Shown here in pieces: positions 24,301 through 35,416 of a stretch of DNA of 64,000 nt (positions are counted from its first letter, which is position 1; each line of letters starts with the position of its first letter). Source of the stretch: Rhytidiadelphus loreus. Its lineage: Eukaryota > Streptophyta > Bryopsida > Hypnales > Hylocomiaceae. Below the pieces are notes generated by a model. That model did not search any database, was not told where the DNA came from, and saw nothing but the letters and a program-made list of their open reading frames with translations. The translations under genes and the position numbers were made by a program. The stretch spans positions 5,394,001 to 5,458,000 of the forward strand of contig OX344764.1 in NCBI GenBank assembly GCA_947034895.1, written 5' to 3'.

Positions 24301-27300
24301 TCACCATATTCACATGACATCTCGGACAAATGCGCACAGAAGGGGAAGCTGCTTTATAAACTTGATGACCAGCCGGGCGAAAGTTCAGTGTCAGTGCTAT
24401 GAATAAAGACATAAGACTAAATTGTTCCTATCCTTGAGTAATATTGTTACAATTGTTTTTGTTGAGGGCAAAAAGAGATGGAGAAGATATGAGAAAAATT
24501 GCCTCTGATTTAGGGAGCACCCCTTTCGACCCAGACGCTTCAATTCGGTTCAAAATGGCAGGTATGTATAGAGGCATAGTAAGCCAAACACCTTTGAGAT
24601 AACAGAAAACAGAATTGCGGATCATTTCCGCAAATTTACAGAGAAAAAGAGATTAACGCTGACCTTGAGAGGCTCACTCAACAGGAGTAACCGAAAAGTA
24701 GAATTAATTTGGCTGAATGGGCGGTAGGACTTCTGCAACGACTTCTGCAGACGTTGACTTCGACTTTCATCGATTATCAGAACTTCCCATTCCACCTTCT
24801 TAAAATGATCCGTATCCTACACCCAGCGCCATTCAGGTGTAAGAGTTCCCAACATATACAAAGTATTTTTTAAATGCAGTATTCGAAAAGACACAGAAAA
24901 TTGAGACGTTTAAGAGTTTTCGCAAGCTAAGTTCCACCAGAGGTTACTCAAATATCCTTGCATCGGAGAAAATTCTGATCGCAACATGAACAGTTGCCAT
25001 AAAAACATGATAACTTATAGATATCATTCTAAAAAGGGACCAGATACGCGGGGTAAATGTCAGCTTACACAATTAATCACATCAAAAGTTGTCAGCACTA
25101 TCTGCGGTCTGAATGGTTCAATGAAAGAGCCAAATTCTGCCCGCCGAATAATGTCCCTGGCTTCTTCTAGTTTCGACGCGTAGTTCACAATATACAGTTT
25201 CGAAGCCCACTTGTAGAGCTCGTGTTCCCAGTTCTGAATTAAACTTTTAGGAACAACAACCAAGATTGGGTGCACCACTCGACAGTGTTCCACTAATGAC
25301 AGGAAAAACATAATTGTCATCACTATCTTCTCCTGCAATCAAACAGAACATAAGCATAAAGCATAGTACAAACATTGACAAAGAAAATTAGTACTACGGA
25401 CAACGGATCAATGAGTGCAGAAGACAGCTTCAAGGCATTTTCTCGCGCTAAACATATGCGGATAAAATCTAGAGGAATCAAAGAGAAAAGTCTGAAAGTT
25501 GGTAAAAAATCTAGCACTGACACTAATGAACAATCAAAACCCTATCTGAAACTCTCAGGATAAATTTCTACCTGACTGGCCTCGTACACTATAATGCCAT
25601 TCTTTCTGGAATGCCACATTCTTAGTAACTCGTTATAGGCATCCAATTGCTCTTGCTCCGGCCGAATCATCCACTCAGGCTGGCATTTCAAGACCTCAAA
25701 TGGACCTTGAACCTGGCCCTCTGCCTGAAGAGACGATCAGGGCAAGAGTCAGAAGTCAATCGAAATGTCAGAGTTCGAGCTTTAAGGTGCTCTGACGTTT
25801 AAAACAGGACGTAATCAACCAAGCCTAACCTCTTCTTGGCTTTCCCGTCTGGCTCGTTGCCTTGCAGAATCCGTCCACCTCTCATACTCACTAATAAGTT
25901 CAATCCCTCTGGATGTGGCAAGAACCCCTGCACCAGAAGGCTCCCAAGTGCAATTTTCGTAGCCCAGACCCTTCCATTTGACAAACCATTCAATTTCTGC
26001 TATTCTATGATTAGAAACGTTCCCCTTCTCCACCGCCGGATCAGGCTGTCGTCGAGTCACTCTTGTCAGCCGTTTCTGAATTACACGCTCTGGTTCAGCC
26101 CACTCAGAATCGTATTTTACCTGGGCATTGAAAACCAAGCACAATCGGGTTTACCTATTGTCCTGAACTTAAAACATAAATTTTTTATTACGTGCAGTAT
26201 CCAAAGCTTGGTAGGCAAGAATCAACAGAGAAGGATGCTATATAGTTATACCTGGCCTAGTTGCAAAGATTTTTTGAAACGAGCCAGCTCTTTCGGTGCT
26301 TGCTTTTCTAGTTCCTTCTCCGAAACCCATTTATCATGAGCATGTGAACGAGACTTCCACTGTACAAGATACTCCACATCGTCGCTCTTCAGATTTGTGT
26401 TTTTTATACCAGCACGACTTCCAGATGCTTTGCCAAGATCACTTGCAGCAACCTCGCCATCAGGACGTTGTAATGAACTTTTGAACCGAGCATCCAAAGG
26501 CATGTCATCCTCGCTATCACTCTCCGGACTGGAACTATCTGAACCATTAGCAGCAGCTCTGACTCTTCGCTTGGAAGTTTCATCCACATTGCGGACAGAC
26601 CATATTTTTTCAACTTTTCGCTTTTCACATTCAGGGCAGTACCACTCCCCAGCAGGAACAGTCTGCAGAGGTGGATCCAGGCATTCTTTGTGGTAGACAA
26701 CCTTGCAACCTTTGCCATCACATAGCCTGTTTGCCAAATTCGAACATATTTGATTTCAGTTCTTCCAAACGAAACAGGACCAAGACATAATAGCTGAAGG
26801 ATACGATTATGAATCGTAACTCTGATGAAATCAAAAGCAACTACTTTCAATTCTTGTTAGTATCAAGTAGTCAGTGCAAATTCTTAGAAAATGAAAACTT
26901 ACATTAATGAGGATGATGGAGCAGGTGTGAAGGATGCGGAAGTAACGTACATTAATTCACCCCCAACTTCACAACCCTCACAGATGCTGTTATGATCATC
27001 ACTGGAGGGGAACTCGTCCTCCTCAAAAGGCAGGTCAACCCTAGTCGAAACCTCTTGAGTGAGTGGCGGTGTGGAGCTACAAGGAATCTCAGATGCAGAA
27101 ATATCCCCTTGAACAATTTTGGCCGGCTCTAAAGGTGAAAATTCCCCTTCCTCTAAATCTGATTCCACAGGGTCAATTGACAGCAAATGCTTCTTGGCAT
27201 GTAAGGAATCAAAATTTAGGCCTTGTGAGCTATTAATCTGTAAATCCTCACCAGCAGGAGCATCTGGATCCATTTGCCTGACGCTACGATCTCTAACGAC

Positions 27301-30300
27301 ATGATTATTCTCTAGGAAAACAAGGGCTGTGTGCTCACGGCCGTTGGTGTCCAGAACCGGATGAGCAGCGTCCTTGGTCCTGTTATTCGCTAGCATGGGA
27401 ACCCCCACTTCAAGGGTATCAGCAATAGGAATACAGCATTGTTCACCACTCTCACTACTGGGAAGCTCGCCAAAAACCTCCGTGGTCACCATACCCGCTT
27501 CCATGTTAGTCCTTGAGTCAACACTGGCACGACATTCAAGCGTATCGATATCACCCACGAAGGTAGATGATTCAGTAACGCCTTGAGGCTCCGGTCTGCT
27601 GACATGTCAATAACACCGATATTGTTATAGAGCTCCTACAACAATAATTGTTTCATTTACAATGGTATCATTGAAGATCTGAATGATTTCCTATTGACTA
27701 GAATAGGAATAAAGTCATGCAGATTGCAAAGCAGGTAAAAGTAACAGCAGTACCTAAATACATCATCTGTGTGCAACTTGATACCATCCTCCACTACAGT
27801 GCTAGTGCCCCCTTCGACACCAGGAGGCGTGGAAGCTTTGGCCAGGCAGCTGGGACAGTAGAAGGCAGTTTCAGGCACCTGCTCAAGAGGAGGATCTAAG
27901 CACTGCAGATGAAAAGTCTTTCTGCAACCTCTGCCATCACAACACCTGCACGAAAGTCGTGAACTAAATGAGTACAAAATTGACACAATCAATTATATCC
28001 GTAGAAGAAACACACCCTAGAGTCTATTCCTAAAAAACTAAATGCGTGAGAAAAGACGAGGTTTACATTAAACACTACCTTAATTGGCATTTCAAGAGCG
28101 GCCACCATACTTGTGCTCAACAGCATAGATCATACAAGTTACACTAAAGTCCAGAAAAGAACAGAAGGAGAAAGAATGCCTACAGAAGCTCGCCACCATG
28201 CTTGCATTGATGACAGCAGTGATCGTACTCGGTAAAGTCTACCGCCTCCTCTTCCTTCACAGCTTCGAAAACAGGCAGTGAAGCAGCCTCTGGAGGTGCT
28301 TGATCTACTTGCTTATCAAGTAAGTGAACAATCAGCTTGAGAACACGAGGACTCAAACTATCTCGTGTCTGTTTGACATATTGTTTCAATTCAACCCTTG
28401 TCTGTTTGTTGACATATTGTTTTAATTCAGCCCTTATCGAGTTGGCTAGCTCGAAAGCCCAGTTCACAAGCTCCCCTCTCTCCTCCACTATACAAGCAGC
28501 TACAAATCGCATCTTCAAATTTTCAGGCATGGGTTCGTCTTTGTACTCTCGTAGCCATGTATCTCGAAGACGCATAGCAAAGTTGCCATTCGGGTCAAGA
28601 AGGTTAAAATTAAGACCACCTGAAGACCTGGCACCTTTTTGAAACCTGCTCCTCACATACCGTTTGCCAATATGATTAATGCATTCATGCGGACTCAGCC
28701 CCGTAGAGCATTTATTAAACTCCTTTGCAAGAGAAACAGTCTCAATACTAACTGCAGTGCCATCTTCAAAGTGGAGTTCCTTGCTATTGTCATCATATGC
28801 AATCAGCCTTTTCGTCGGTGTTATTTCCAGGTTCAACATAAACGGATCAAATGGTTCCTCAATACCAGAAACGGTTTCAGAGGCCTTAATTCTGTCACTC
28901 GCCTCCATATCTTCAAACGCCTCCACTTGATCATCTTGGGACGGGCTACACTGAGCGTCTGTTTTAAAACTTGGAACATCCCCGTGACCAGCTTTAAGCG
29001 AATCCTCAGTTCTTCCCTGTTCAACAGGCACTTGGAGAACTTCCTCGTCTTCCAGTACCTCTTTCTCGTTATTTGCTTGAGGCTGACTAAATTGAAGATC
29101 GTCTCTTTTGTCGCTTAAGCCCGACCCGTTTCTAGCGTCAGAAGAAATACCACCCGTTCCCTTCTCAACTGGAGCTTGGTTAACTTCCCCATCTTCCAGG
29201 GTTTCTTTCTCGTTCTCAGTTTGGACTTGGCTACATTGAGGATCGATTCCCGACATCTCAACATCCTCAAGTACAAGTTCGTTAGATCCCGCATGTTCAT
29301 GAGGCACATCTACATGGCATCTAGCATAATCATCCAAACCACTCAGCCTTGGCCCTTCCCTGCTGCTAGTACCAAGTTGAGAAAACCCTTCCATCTGAGA
29401 ATCTGGTTGAGATACATATTGGTCGGCTTCAATGACTGCCTCTACGAAGTCAGGATGGGAACTGCTGTCCTTGTAGCTCAGACAAAGATGAAAAGGCTTG
29501 AGCGAGCTGTGAACAGATTCCACCAATCAAACACGATTAGCTTCACAAAACAAGGGATAATTGAGCTGAGATTAGATTCAAACTCTAATTGAATTAGAGT
29601 AGACATGTATATTGAAGGACCATCTATAAATAAGAAGAAATAGACATCGACCTTCGTTTCACGACTTGGTATTCCTCCACATCTTTTCGAGGGTGAAAAA
29701 GCCGCACAGCTTTAGGTGTATCCACTGACTCGTCAATTTTCTTCTGTATTGCGGGAGGAACTACTGTCACTATCAACCCAGGCCACCAAAAATCCTTCCC
29801 ACCTACCTGCAACTGGTTCAGCATAGACTATTAGACCAGTACACGTTTCACATACGTCAACAAAACTTACAGCACAAGAAAATTAAAACACCGTTCTTGA
29901 GAAATGGAGAAGCGATCCCAAATTACTTCGTGAAATCACCATAAGCAATGGAGATTTCATGGCGACCAAATGCTATACACAGACAAGCAAAATAAGGTAG
30001 CATCAGTCGCTTGACAACAGGTACCTTCACCCAAACCATATTTCGTTGGGCCTTCTCCTTGGCAAGCTGACTGTTCTGTTCCAATATCTCTTGCCCCTCT
30101 TTTCCAGCGTCCCTTTCTGATCGTAATTTCAGTTTGCTATCATGGATCTCTTCCCCTTTACAATGATCGTTAAGTTCCTGCGAACAACATAATTCAGCTT
30201 AGAGACTGCGACCAAACCGCCCAGAGAAGTTGGAAGAATTCAGAAGTTCGCACTTGGAGGGTACAAGAACGATGAAAGTATTGAAATAATTAGCCCACCA

Positions 30301-32951
30301 GTTAAAAATAGTACACGCATCACAAACCTGAGGCGCTGAGCGACTCGCGTACTTAGGGTTTCGAGTGTTCCTTTCACAACAAGAAGTTGGAGTCTTCAGA
30401 TCTTCATCTGCATTGACCCTGTCCAAGAATAGAGTGGGAATAAGATATGAGGCCTCATTCTACAGTTTCAACCTCAGACAAATGGGAGAATGGTAATATT
30501 TCGACCTTCAATACCTTCCTTAAAACTCATCCAAATCACTATTCAATCTTGGAGGAAATTGTCTTAGCTTTCCAAAGAAGTCTAAGCTAGTCCTCTAATT
30601 CTCAATCATTTTCTTGTAGCGAGCATTGAAATACCGCAGCTCTCATCAAACTCTACTAAGTCTTGGGTCAAATTCGTGCTCAACATAGAACCAAACGTTC
30701 TGAGTTAAATATCAAATCTAGATTATTGGGAACCAACTCCAATGAGACCATACCCCAACTTTTATTTCTCATCTAAATTGTGTGTGCTATGAGTGATTGA
30801 TTAAAAATGTTCGTGGCGATAGGAAACTTCGCAGCAATCCTGCAACTCCTAGACCTCCTCATCGTAGACCTGTAGTTAAGCAGCACTTAACATCATGTCT
30901 ACAGGTACTTTATGTTACAAAGGGAGGAGTACTTACAATCGTATATTTTTGCACGTTGTGCAAGTGATCCCTTCCAGAGGGCTGTTTTCATCTGCAATGT
31001 GAGCTGCAAATCCAGCTCCGGTATTTGATTTGCTGTCGCCAGGAACTGGAGGATGCACCTTTTTCTTTGCGTGTAAGGGAAAGGCACTTCGCAAGGGTAC
31101 GAGATTATTCTCACCTGCAAAGGTCGATGCTTTGCATTAAACAATAATGTTAATTTCTGAAGCCTATGTACAAAGGCAGCAGACGTTAATTCATCTACTA
31201 CATACAATGCCTGCTTCCCATACAGCTCGATTAGACCTCGAGTTAAGCCTGCTACCGAAGTTATTTGATGCAAGCACGTACATGCCTAAAAATTTGGAGG
31301 CCGATTGCAACATATGATTTAGGAACGAATGAAATTCCCAGAGCAATGCTTCACCAAATCAAGAATTTCGTTCTGACAAACAGCCATGTCAAGAAGCAAC
31401 TAATTTTCTTTACACATCACAAAGAGAACCAACAGTAAGCTTTACAGCTTCAGTTCAGTATAAAGGAACTGGTAATTCCTCAGTCATCACCTCTCCCAAG
31501 TTCACCAAAAACAACTATAAAAGCTGTGAAGCAGTGTAGACTAATACCTGCAAGTAGTAGTGGCTGTTTTCCCACGACTTTCTTCCCACTACCTGCTAGT
31601 CCCGTCTTTGCAAAACCAACAGCATGAGAATCATTCTTCAAGGATATTTCTGCAGCAACCTTGACCCCTGACACTTTCTTACCATCTCCATCAGATTTCG
31701 GACTTGCTGGTGCTTCATCTCGTTCGAGCATGTCCTCGTCCGATTCATCCCCAAGGACAAGCATCCGAGGGCGTTTCTCTCTGACCATTTCACTGGCTCT
31801 GGGGCACTTGTCACTCCCCTCTCCGTCATCGTCCTTGATAATCTCTTTCCTCTTCAATGGCAAGTCTTCTTTCCTCGCGCGAAGAGCGGTTTCCCTGGGC
31901 TGAACCTCTTCAGTCTTGTTGTTCTTTCGAACGATGTCACTGGAGTCGCAAGAATTACCATGCAACTTAGCACGCTTAGTAGGTGTCGACGTCGATGGCC
32001 CCGTTTCCAATGCCTTTCTTTTCGAGAGGGTCTGCAATATCGCAAGACAGGGATGTTGCACTCATGAGTCTCAACCCTGGAATTGCTTAACCCCTATTTG
32101 CGCGAATGGTCAAAAGTGCTTCCACATCTATAGGATTGAATATATCACGTAAATAAATCACTAAGGAAGCTTCAACGAAGGAAACACCATGTACAAATAA
32201 AAAGAAGAAAATCATACCCTACATTTTCAAACAATATAAATATAGTCTGAAAAATCACTTTATTCGTCTATCAGCTCCCCTGAACTTTGTGTTTTGTTTG
32301 GAAACTAAAGCGTTAGTATGAAGTTGAATCGCAGACACAAATTTTCAGGTTTATGCACCAAACATTCACAGACCTTGACACTTGACAGCCTTCGAACACG
32401 ACCACTGGTTTCCGAAATTTGAAGCCGAAATTCATTTGCATTCACCCGCTTCGAAGTTCCTTCCGTGGAGATCTTCGGAACCGACCCATTCGAATATTTC
32501 GGAGAGTCATCCTCGCCTGCAGTCAACTGTGGCAGAGTTTGGCGTCCAATTGACGCTTGTGACCCTGCAGCGTGTGGCTCTCTCCGTCCATGTGACGACA
32601 TACTCGAAACCACATTCCCAACATCTACCCGAGGGGCAAGTGTACTTCCAGCCATTGATTTTGCTCCAGTACCAACCCCAGTTTCGCCTCCACTAACACC
32701 TGAAATCGAGACACTTGCAAAAGCGTGAGAGACGGAACGGTACAGCATTCAAACCGACATTGCTTTCGGAACTGTGAGAAAAGAGAACCACCTGCCAAAG
32801 ATGCGTCAATACAAGGAGCCGTATCAGTGTCTCCATCGTCAATGTCCACGTCTTCATCCTGGTCCCCCAAAATCTTGATACGCACATCTCCAGTCCCATA
32901 GGCAAGAAAATCTGCGCCACTGCGGGCCGTCCGCAAATGACCGACATCCAT
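15329..32951 (-). CDS. MOM1: MOM1-like chromatin silencing protein with PWWP, 2 PHD, 2 chromodomains, dead SNF2 ATPase and CMM2-like motif (~3,400 aa)
   Basis: Twenty-eight exons join in frame (minus strand, 5' to 3'): 32951-32792, 32699-32374, 32031-31548, 30991-30937, 30418-30328, 30177-30025, 29806-29652, 29506-28184, 27945-27754, 27598-26951, 26726-26252, 26120-25830, 25724-25572, 25332-25069, 24816-24664, 24270-23986, 23643-23470, 23328-22573, 22252-21269, 21084-20932, 20592-20422 (or -20482), 20309-19491, 19097-18078, 17624-17523, 17361-17169, 16788-16639, 16466-16308, 15723-15329. This gives 3,427 or 3,407 residues. Arabidopsis MOM1 (about 2,000 aa) is a nuclear silencing factor derived from CHD3 remodelers. 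Here the CHD3-type PHD and chromodomains remain, the ATPase motifs are degenerate, and C-terminal coiled coils carry a CMM2-like motif. Least certain are the first exon, the 3' ends of exons 19 and 21 (21269 could be 21242), and the 5' end of exon 24. The true model could differ or be split. Confidence 0.75.
17169..17624 (-). other. CMM2-like coiled coil
   Basis: Exon 24 gives KEKEKLSKELEKAKAAYESE. Exon 25 gives EAEILHKKYEALLVEQ and then NIVKVDWNRQLAEALKLREE. The pattern of a charged coil, KKYE, a second coil, then N-x-x-LAEA matches the Conserved MOM1 Motif 2, which dimerises as a coiled coil and suffices for silencing in Arabidopsis. A further coiled coil (EADRKLEMLKRQHEDC) precedes it in exon 23. 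Identification is by remembered motif shape, not alignment. Confidence 0.6.
19491..21084 (-). other. MOM1-type helical region after the ATPase
   Basis: Exons 20-22 encode a helical stretch: FPAYLLKICCMLDLP, GEIFKYFLQCQKQI, EIFAIQLCV, then WMAAEQFSHAIDKAMSICL and FVGELYKKVKGICSDF. As I recall MOM1, its corresponding segment has the same order of features (a YxxEN-type helix, an ILQAFQISLCW-type helix, then a VYSKLR-type helix). The remainder of exon 22 is acidic and disordered. Confidence 0.5.
21435..22035 (-). repeat. Coding minisatellite (51-bp, 17-aa units) in exon 19
   Basis: About eight tandem copies of a 17-residue unit close to DSTLPVTSPQVDTALPC. They are overlaid by a longer repeat (REQ ... 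TDPVSFQQ ... LPSLSSxVHS) present two to three times. Reading frame is kept throughout and no stop occurs. The segment is Ser/Thr/Pro-rich and probably disordered, between the dead ATPase and the MOM1-type helical region. Confidence 0.85.
22750..25724 (-). other. Degenerate SNF2 ATPase (pseudo-helicase)
   Basis: Exons 13-18 align to both SNF2 lobes: RPEQEQLDAYNELL, VVVPKSLIQNWEHEL, CNHPFL, GWRVIIFSQ, YDSDWNPENDM. Catalytic motifs are replaced. Motif I reads YEASQEKI instead of DEMGLGKT, motif II DESR instead of DEAH, motif III SEPLKSN instead of GTPLQNN. Motif V reads GVHVSFKN instead of AGGLGIN, and motif VI ALHKIHNEGE instead of an ARAHRIGQ-like stretch. Frame and splice sites are intact, so the fold but not ATP hydrolysis appears conserved. 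Confidence 0.85.
25830..26400 (-). other. Tandem chromodomains
   Basis: The first unit near the end of exon 11 contains VEYLVQWKSRSHAHDKWV. The second, in exon 12, contains IEWFVKWKGLGYENCTWEP, a textbook chromodomain core with W, K and the terminal WEP. The order PHD-chromo-chromo-SNF2 is that of CHD3/PICKLE remodelers. Confidence 0.85.
26627..26985 (-). other. PHD finger 2
   Basis: Exon 10 ends with ICEGCEVGGEL and exon 11 continues LCDGKGCKVVYHKEC ... WYCPEC, a complete C4HC3 finger with the linker CLDPPLQTVPAGE. The intron sits at the same codon and in the same phase as in PHD finger 1. Confidence 0.88.
27846..28218 (-). other. PHD finger 1
   Basis: Exon 8 ends with CHQCKHGGEL and exon 9 continues CCDGRGCRKTFHLQC ... 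FYCPSC, giving the full C4HC3 set. The spacing and the CLDPPLEQVP linker are typical of CHD3/Mi-2 type PHD fingers that bind histone H3 tails. A phase-2 intron splits the finger straight after GGEL. Confidence 0.85.
29430..30042 (-). other. PWWP-like domain (residues ~418-500)
   Basis: Exon 6 ends in MVWVK and exon 7 continues VGGKDFWWPGLIV, the signature order of a PWWP domain (V-W-x-K, then an aromatic-W-P-G core). It continues with VRLFHP, then SLKPF and a final helix DFVEAVIEADQY. PWWP domains read methylated lysine (often H3K36) on nucleosomes. The domain is split by introns at 30024-29807 and 29651-29507. Confidence 0.7.
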
Positions 32952-34720
32952 CTAATCAAACATTACACAACACCTGTAGGATAACACGGGAATCAGTTAC
33001 GACTGAGACTTCAAACTAACACTAAAAGACACAAGCAAAAACCTAGAGATGAGTCGTTTACACTCCTCGCCAAGCGCACTCTTTGCAAAAGAACGATAAG
33101 CCTGAGCACAACCTAATTACTAAATAATTAAAGTTCATCTCTCATGATGCATCAAGATGAACAGAGCGTATATTATGATAAGATCCCAAAGGTTAACAGT
33201 GAATAAAATCACCAAAGACTAAGATTTCACAAGCAGACATTCATGTAAACATTGACAAGCAATCAGCCTATTCTGCTCATGTAGCCTGAAAAGACTTGTC
33301 ACAACCATCGGCACCGCTCATACAACACTGAGACGACTTAATGAGCGTAACGTGGCTGATTCCCACAATTGCCGTAAAACGGGGTTCGTAAGAATGTGGC
33401 AAGCGGAGAATCCAAGGGCACTCCCGCAGGGAATAAACGGGGACCACTGTGGAGGTCGACATTACTACATACGTCCCACGAAGTTCATAGTGGCAGCATG
33501 TTCAACTTTAGGGCCAGGCGAAATGCCAGGATCGACGAAGTAGTGTTACGTTACAAAAGAAAAATTGCATGAGATTAAAAAAAGTTCTCCACTGTACGCC
33601 GCGAGGCCAGCGACACAGAACAGCACACTAAAAGACAAGTGAAGAATCCTACAGAATCTCGAACCTTTCACAAACGCAAACCATGCATTACAAAGATTGC
33701 AAAGACGACGACGACAAAAAGAAAAGAAAAGAGAGAGAGAGACCAGAAGAAAAGGGAGCACGGCACAGCGGAATTGTCGAAGGCTCTCGCATGAAGGTGC
33801 TCACAGAAATTCAATGCAGAGAAAACAAAAACAAAAACGACACTAAATTCACCCCACACTCAATGCACCCCATCACACAACCCAACCAGCAGCCCTAACG
33901 CAGAAACATCGCCACCGCCACTCGCATCGATCCCACAACTTCTTCGTTAGGATTATTCTACGGTCACATATTCTACACTCGATAAGAATTTGAAAGACGC
34001 TCTTGCTAACTAAGTTTTGCGATTTTCTCAACACTTTTTCCACAACCTGTGTTCTTGAGCTCCAACTTCTCAGAAGCACCTCAAAGTCGTTGGAAAGAAG
34101 TTCAAATTGACTCTAAGCGAAAATGCTAGAACGAACTCCTCTTCCTAACGAACACACCCGCAACCGTCATCCTCTTTCCTCCCTCCTTCGCCCCAAACCT
34201 CGCAACCCTAAAAACCTTAAGTCTCCGAGCACCACCGAAACTTTCCTCACGCCTTCACCACCAATCCTAAAACTCAAGGAAAGCTCACAGCAGATGAGAT
34301 TCATCAGTACCCGAAACCATCACGAATCATCACCAACAAAGAATTGGCTGCAACGACGTCCCATCGCCATCACCCTTCCCTTCTCTTCCCAGTGCCAACA
34401 AACCCTTGCCTTCCCCGTGCCATTCAAATGCATGCCAACCACCACCAACTCCATGAAAATCGCGCATCATCAGAGCACCAAATTCACCCCCTCCACCACA
34501 CCATCATCACGCGAAATGTATGAAATAAAGCCGTTTAGGCACCAAATCGTTTCGGGCAAAGCCGCAACAATTCAGTTGAAGTTCGGGAATTCAGTAGCGT
34601 CGTCTGTTGGATTGAGTTGCGAGCAGTAGAATCGGAGATTCTTGACGATGCGATCGAAGAGGAGATGCCGCGTTTGGAACTTTGCGGCGTCTTTACTGCG
34701 TGAGGCTCTTGCGCTACAGT
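32952..34720 (-). promoter_or_regulatory. 5' leader and promoter region of the MOM1-like gene
   Basis: The minus-strand CDS begins at 32951, just after an acceptor-like TTTGATTAG. The sequence upstream to about 34700 has genic base composition but no conserved protein on the minus strand, so it probably contains an untranslated first exon and a leader intron. The long plus-strand frame at 34123-34629 lies antisense in this leader. I cannot fix the transcription start. Confidence 0.4.
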
Positions 34721-35416
34721 AATAAGATATTATAAGTTGGTGCCTGCTGGCGAGGGAGACTCCCGCTGACTGTGTGAATGGGGTTTTTTACAAGTCCGTT
34801 CAATAATGTGGGGGTCGGGGGTGATGGGAGGTTTTGCAGAGGAGAGCCAGGGCTGTCATTAAACTTACTTCAGTAAGTTACTGTAGTAAGTTAAGGCGTT
34901 CAGGTCAGGATTGGGTGGACACTTTACACATCAGTTGATCACATTTTGTTCAAATTAGAAACCCACTTTGCTAATTTTAAGGGAACAGCCCCTAATATTG
35001 TTCAAAAAGGTTTGAGCATGGTTTCTATTAAAAATAGAAAAAATTTAGCAATTTTGGCGTTTCATGGCACAATTGCCCAAAAAAGGTTGTAGATTCTCCA
35101 AAAAATGCGTTTTTTGGACACCTTAAGAATATACATTAAGAATTTTCAAAGGCATAAAAATAGGTAAATTTGGAATAAACTCTAGTTGGTTCTTATGAAG
35201 AGAGGTTGTACATTTTAGGCAAGAATCTATACTGTTCGGTTGTAGGCACATGTCATACTACAATCAAAATAAAAGTAAAGGTAATTTTCTATTTTTTTAA
35301 TTATTAAAGCTTCCAAATTTGATATTTTTTTGTCATGAGTCGAAATGCCACAAAACAAAGCTTGTAAATCCCTCCTTAGTGGGCTTTCCAACGATACCAA
35401 AAATGCAATCAGTAGG
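34721..35416. other. Boundary between gene and repeat block
   Basis: Composition falls from genic to AT-rich. Near 34866-34893 is a small palindromic cluster of CTTAC/GTAAG words (ACTTACTTCAGTAAGT). No gene seen. Confidence 0.5.

Noticed and set aside
34123..34629. 168-codon plus-strand open frame
   Set aside because: Low-complexity Pro/Thr/Ser peptide lying antisense in the probable 5' leader of the MOM1-like gene, with no splice context or family.
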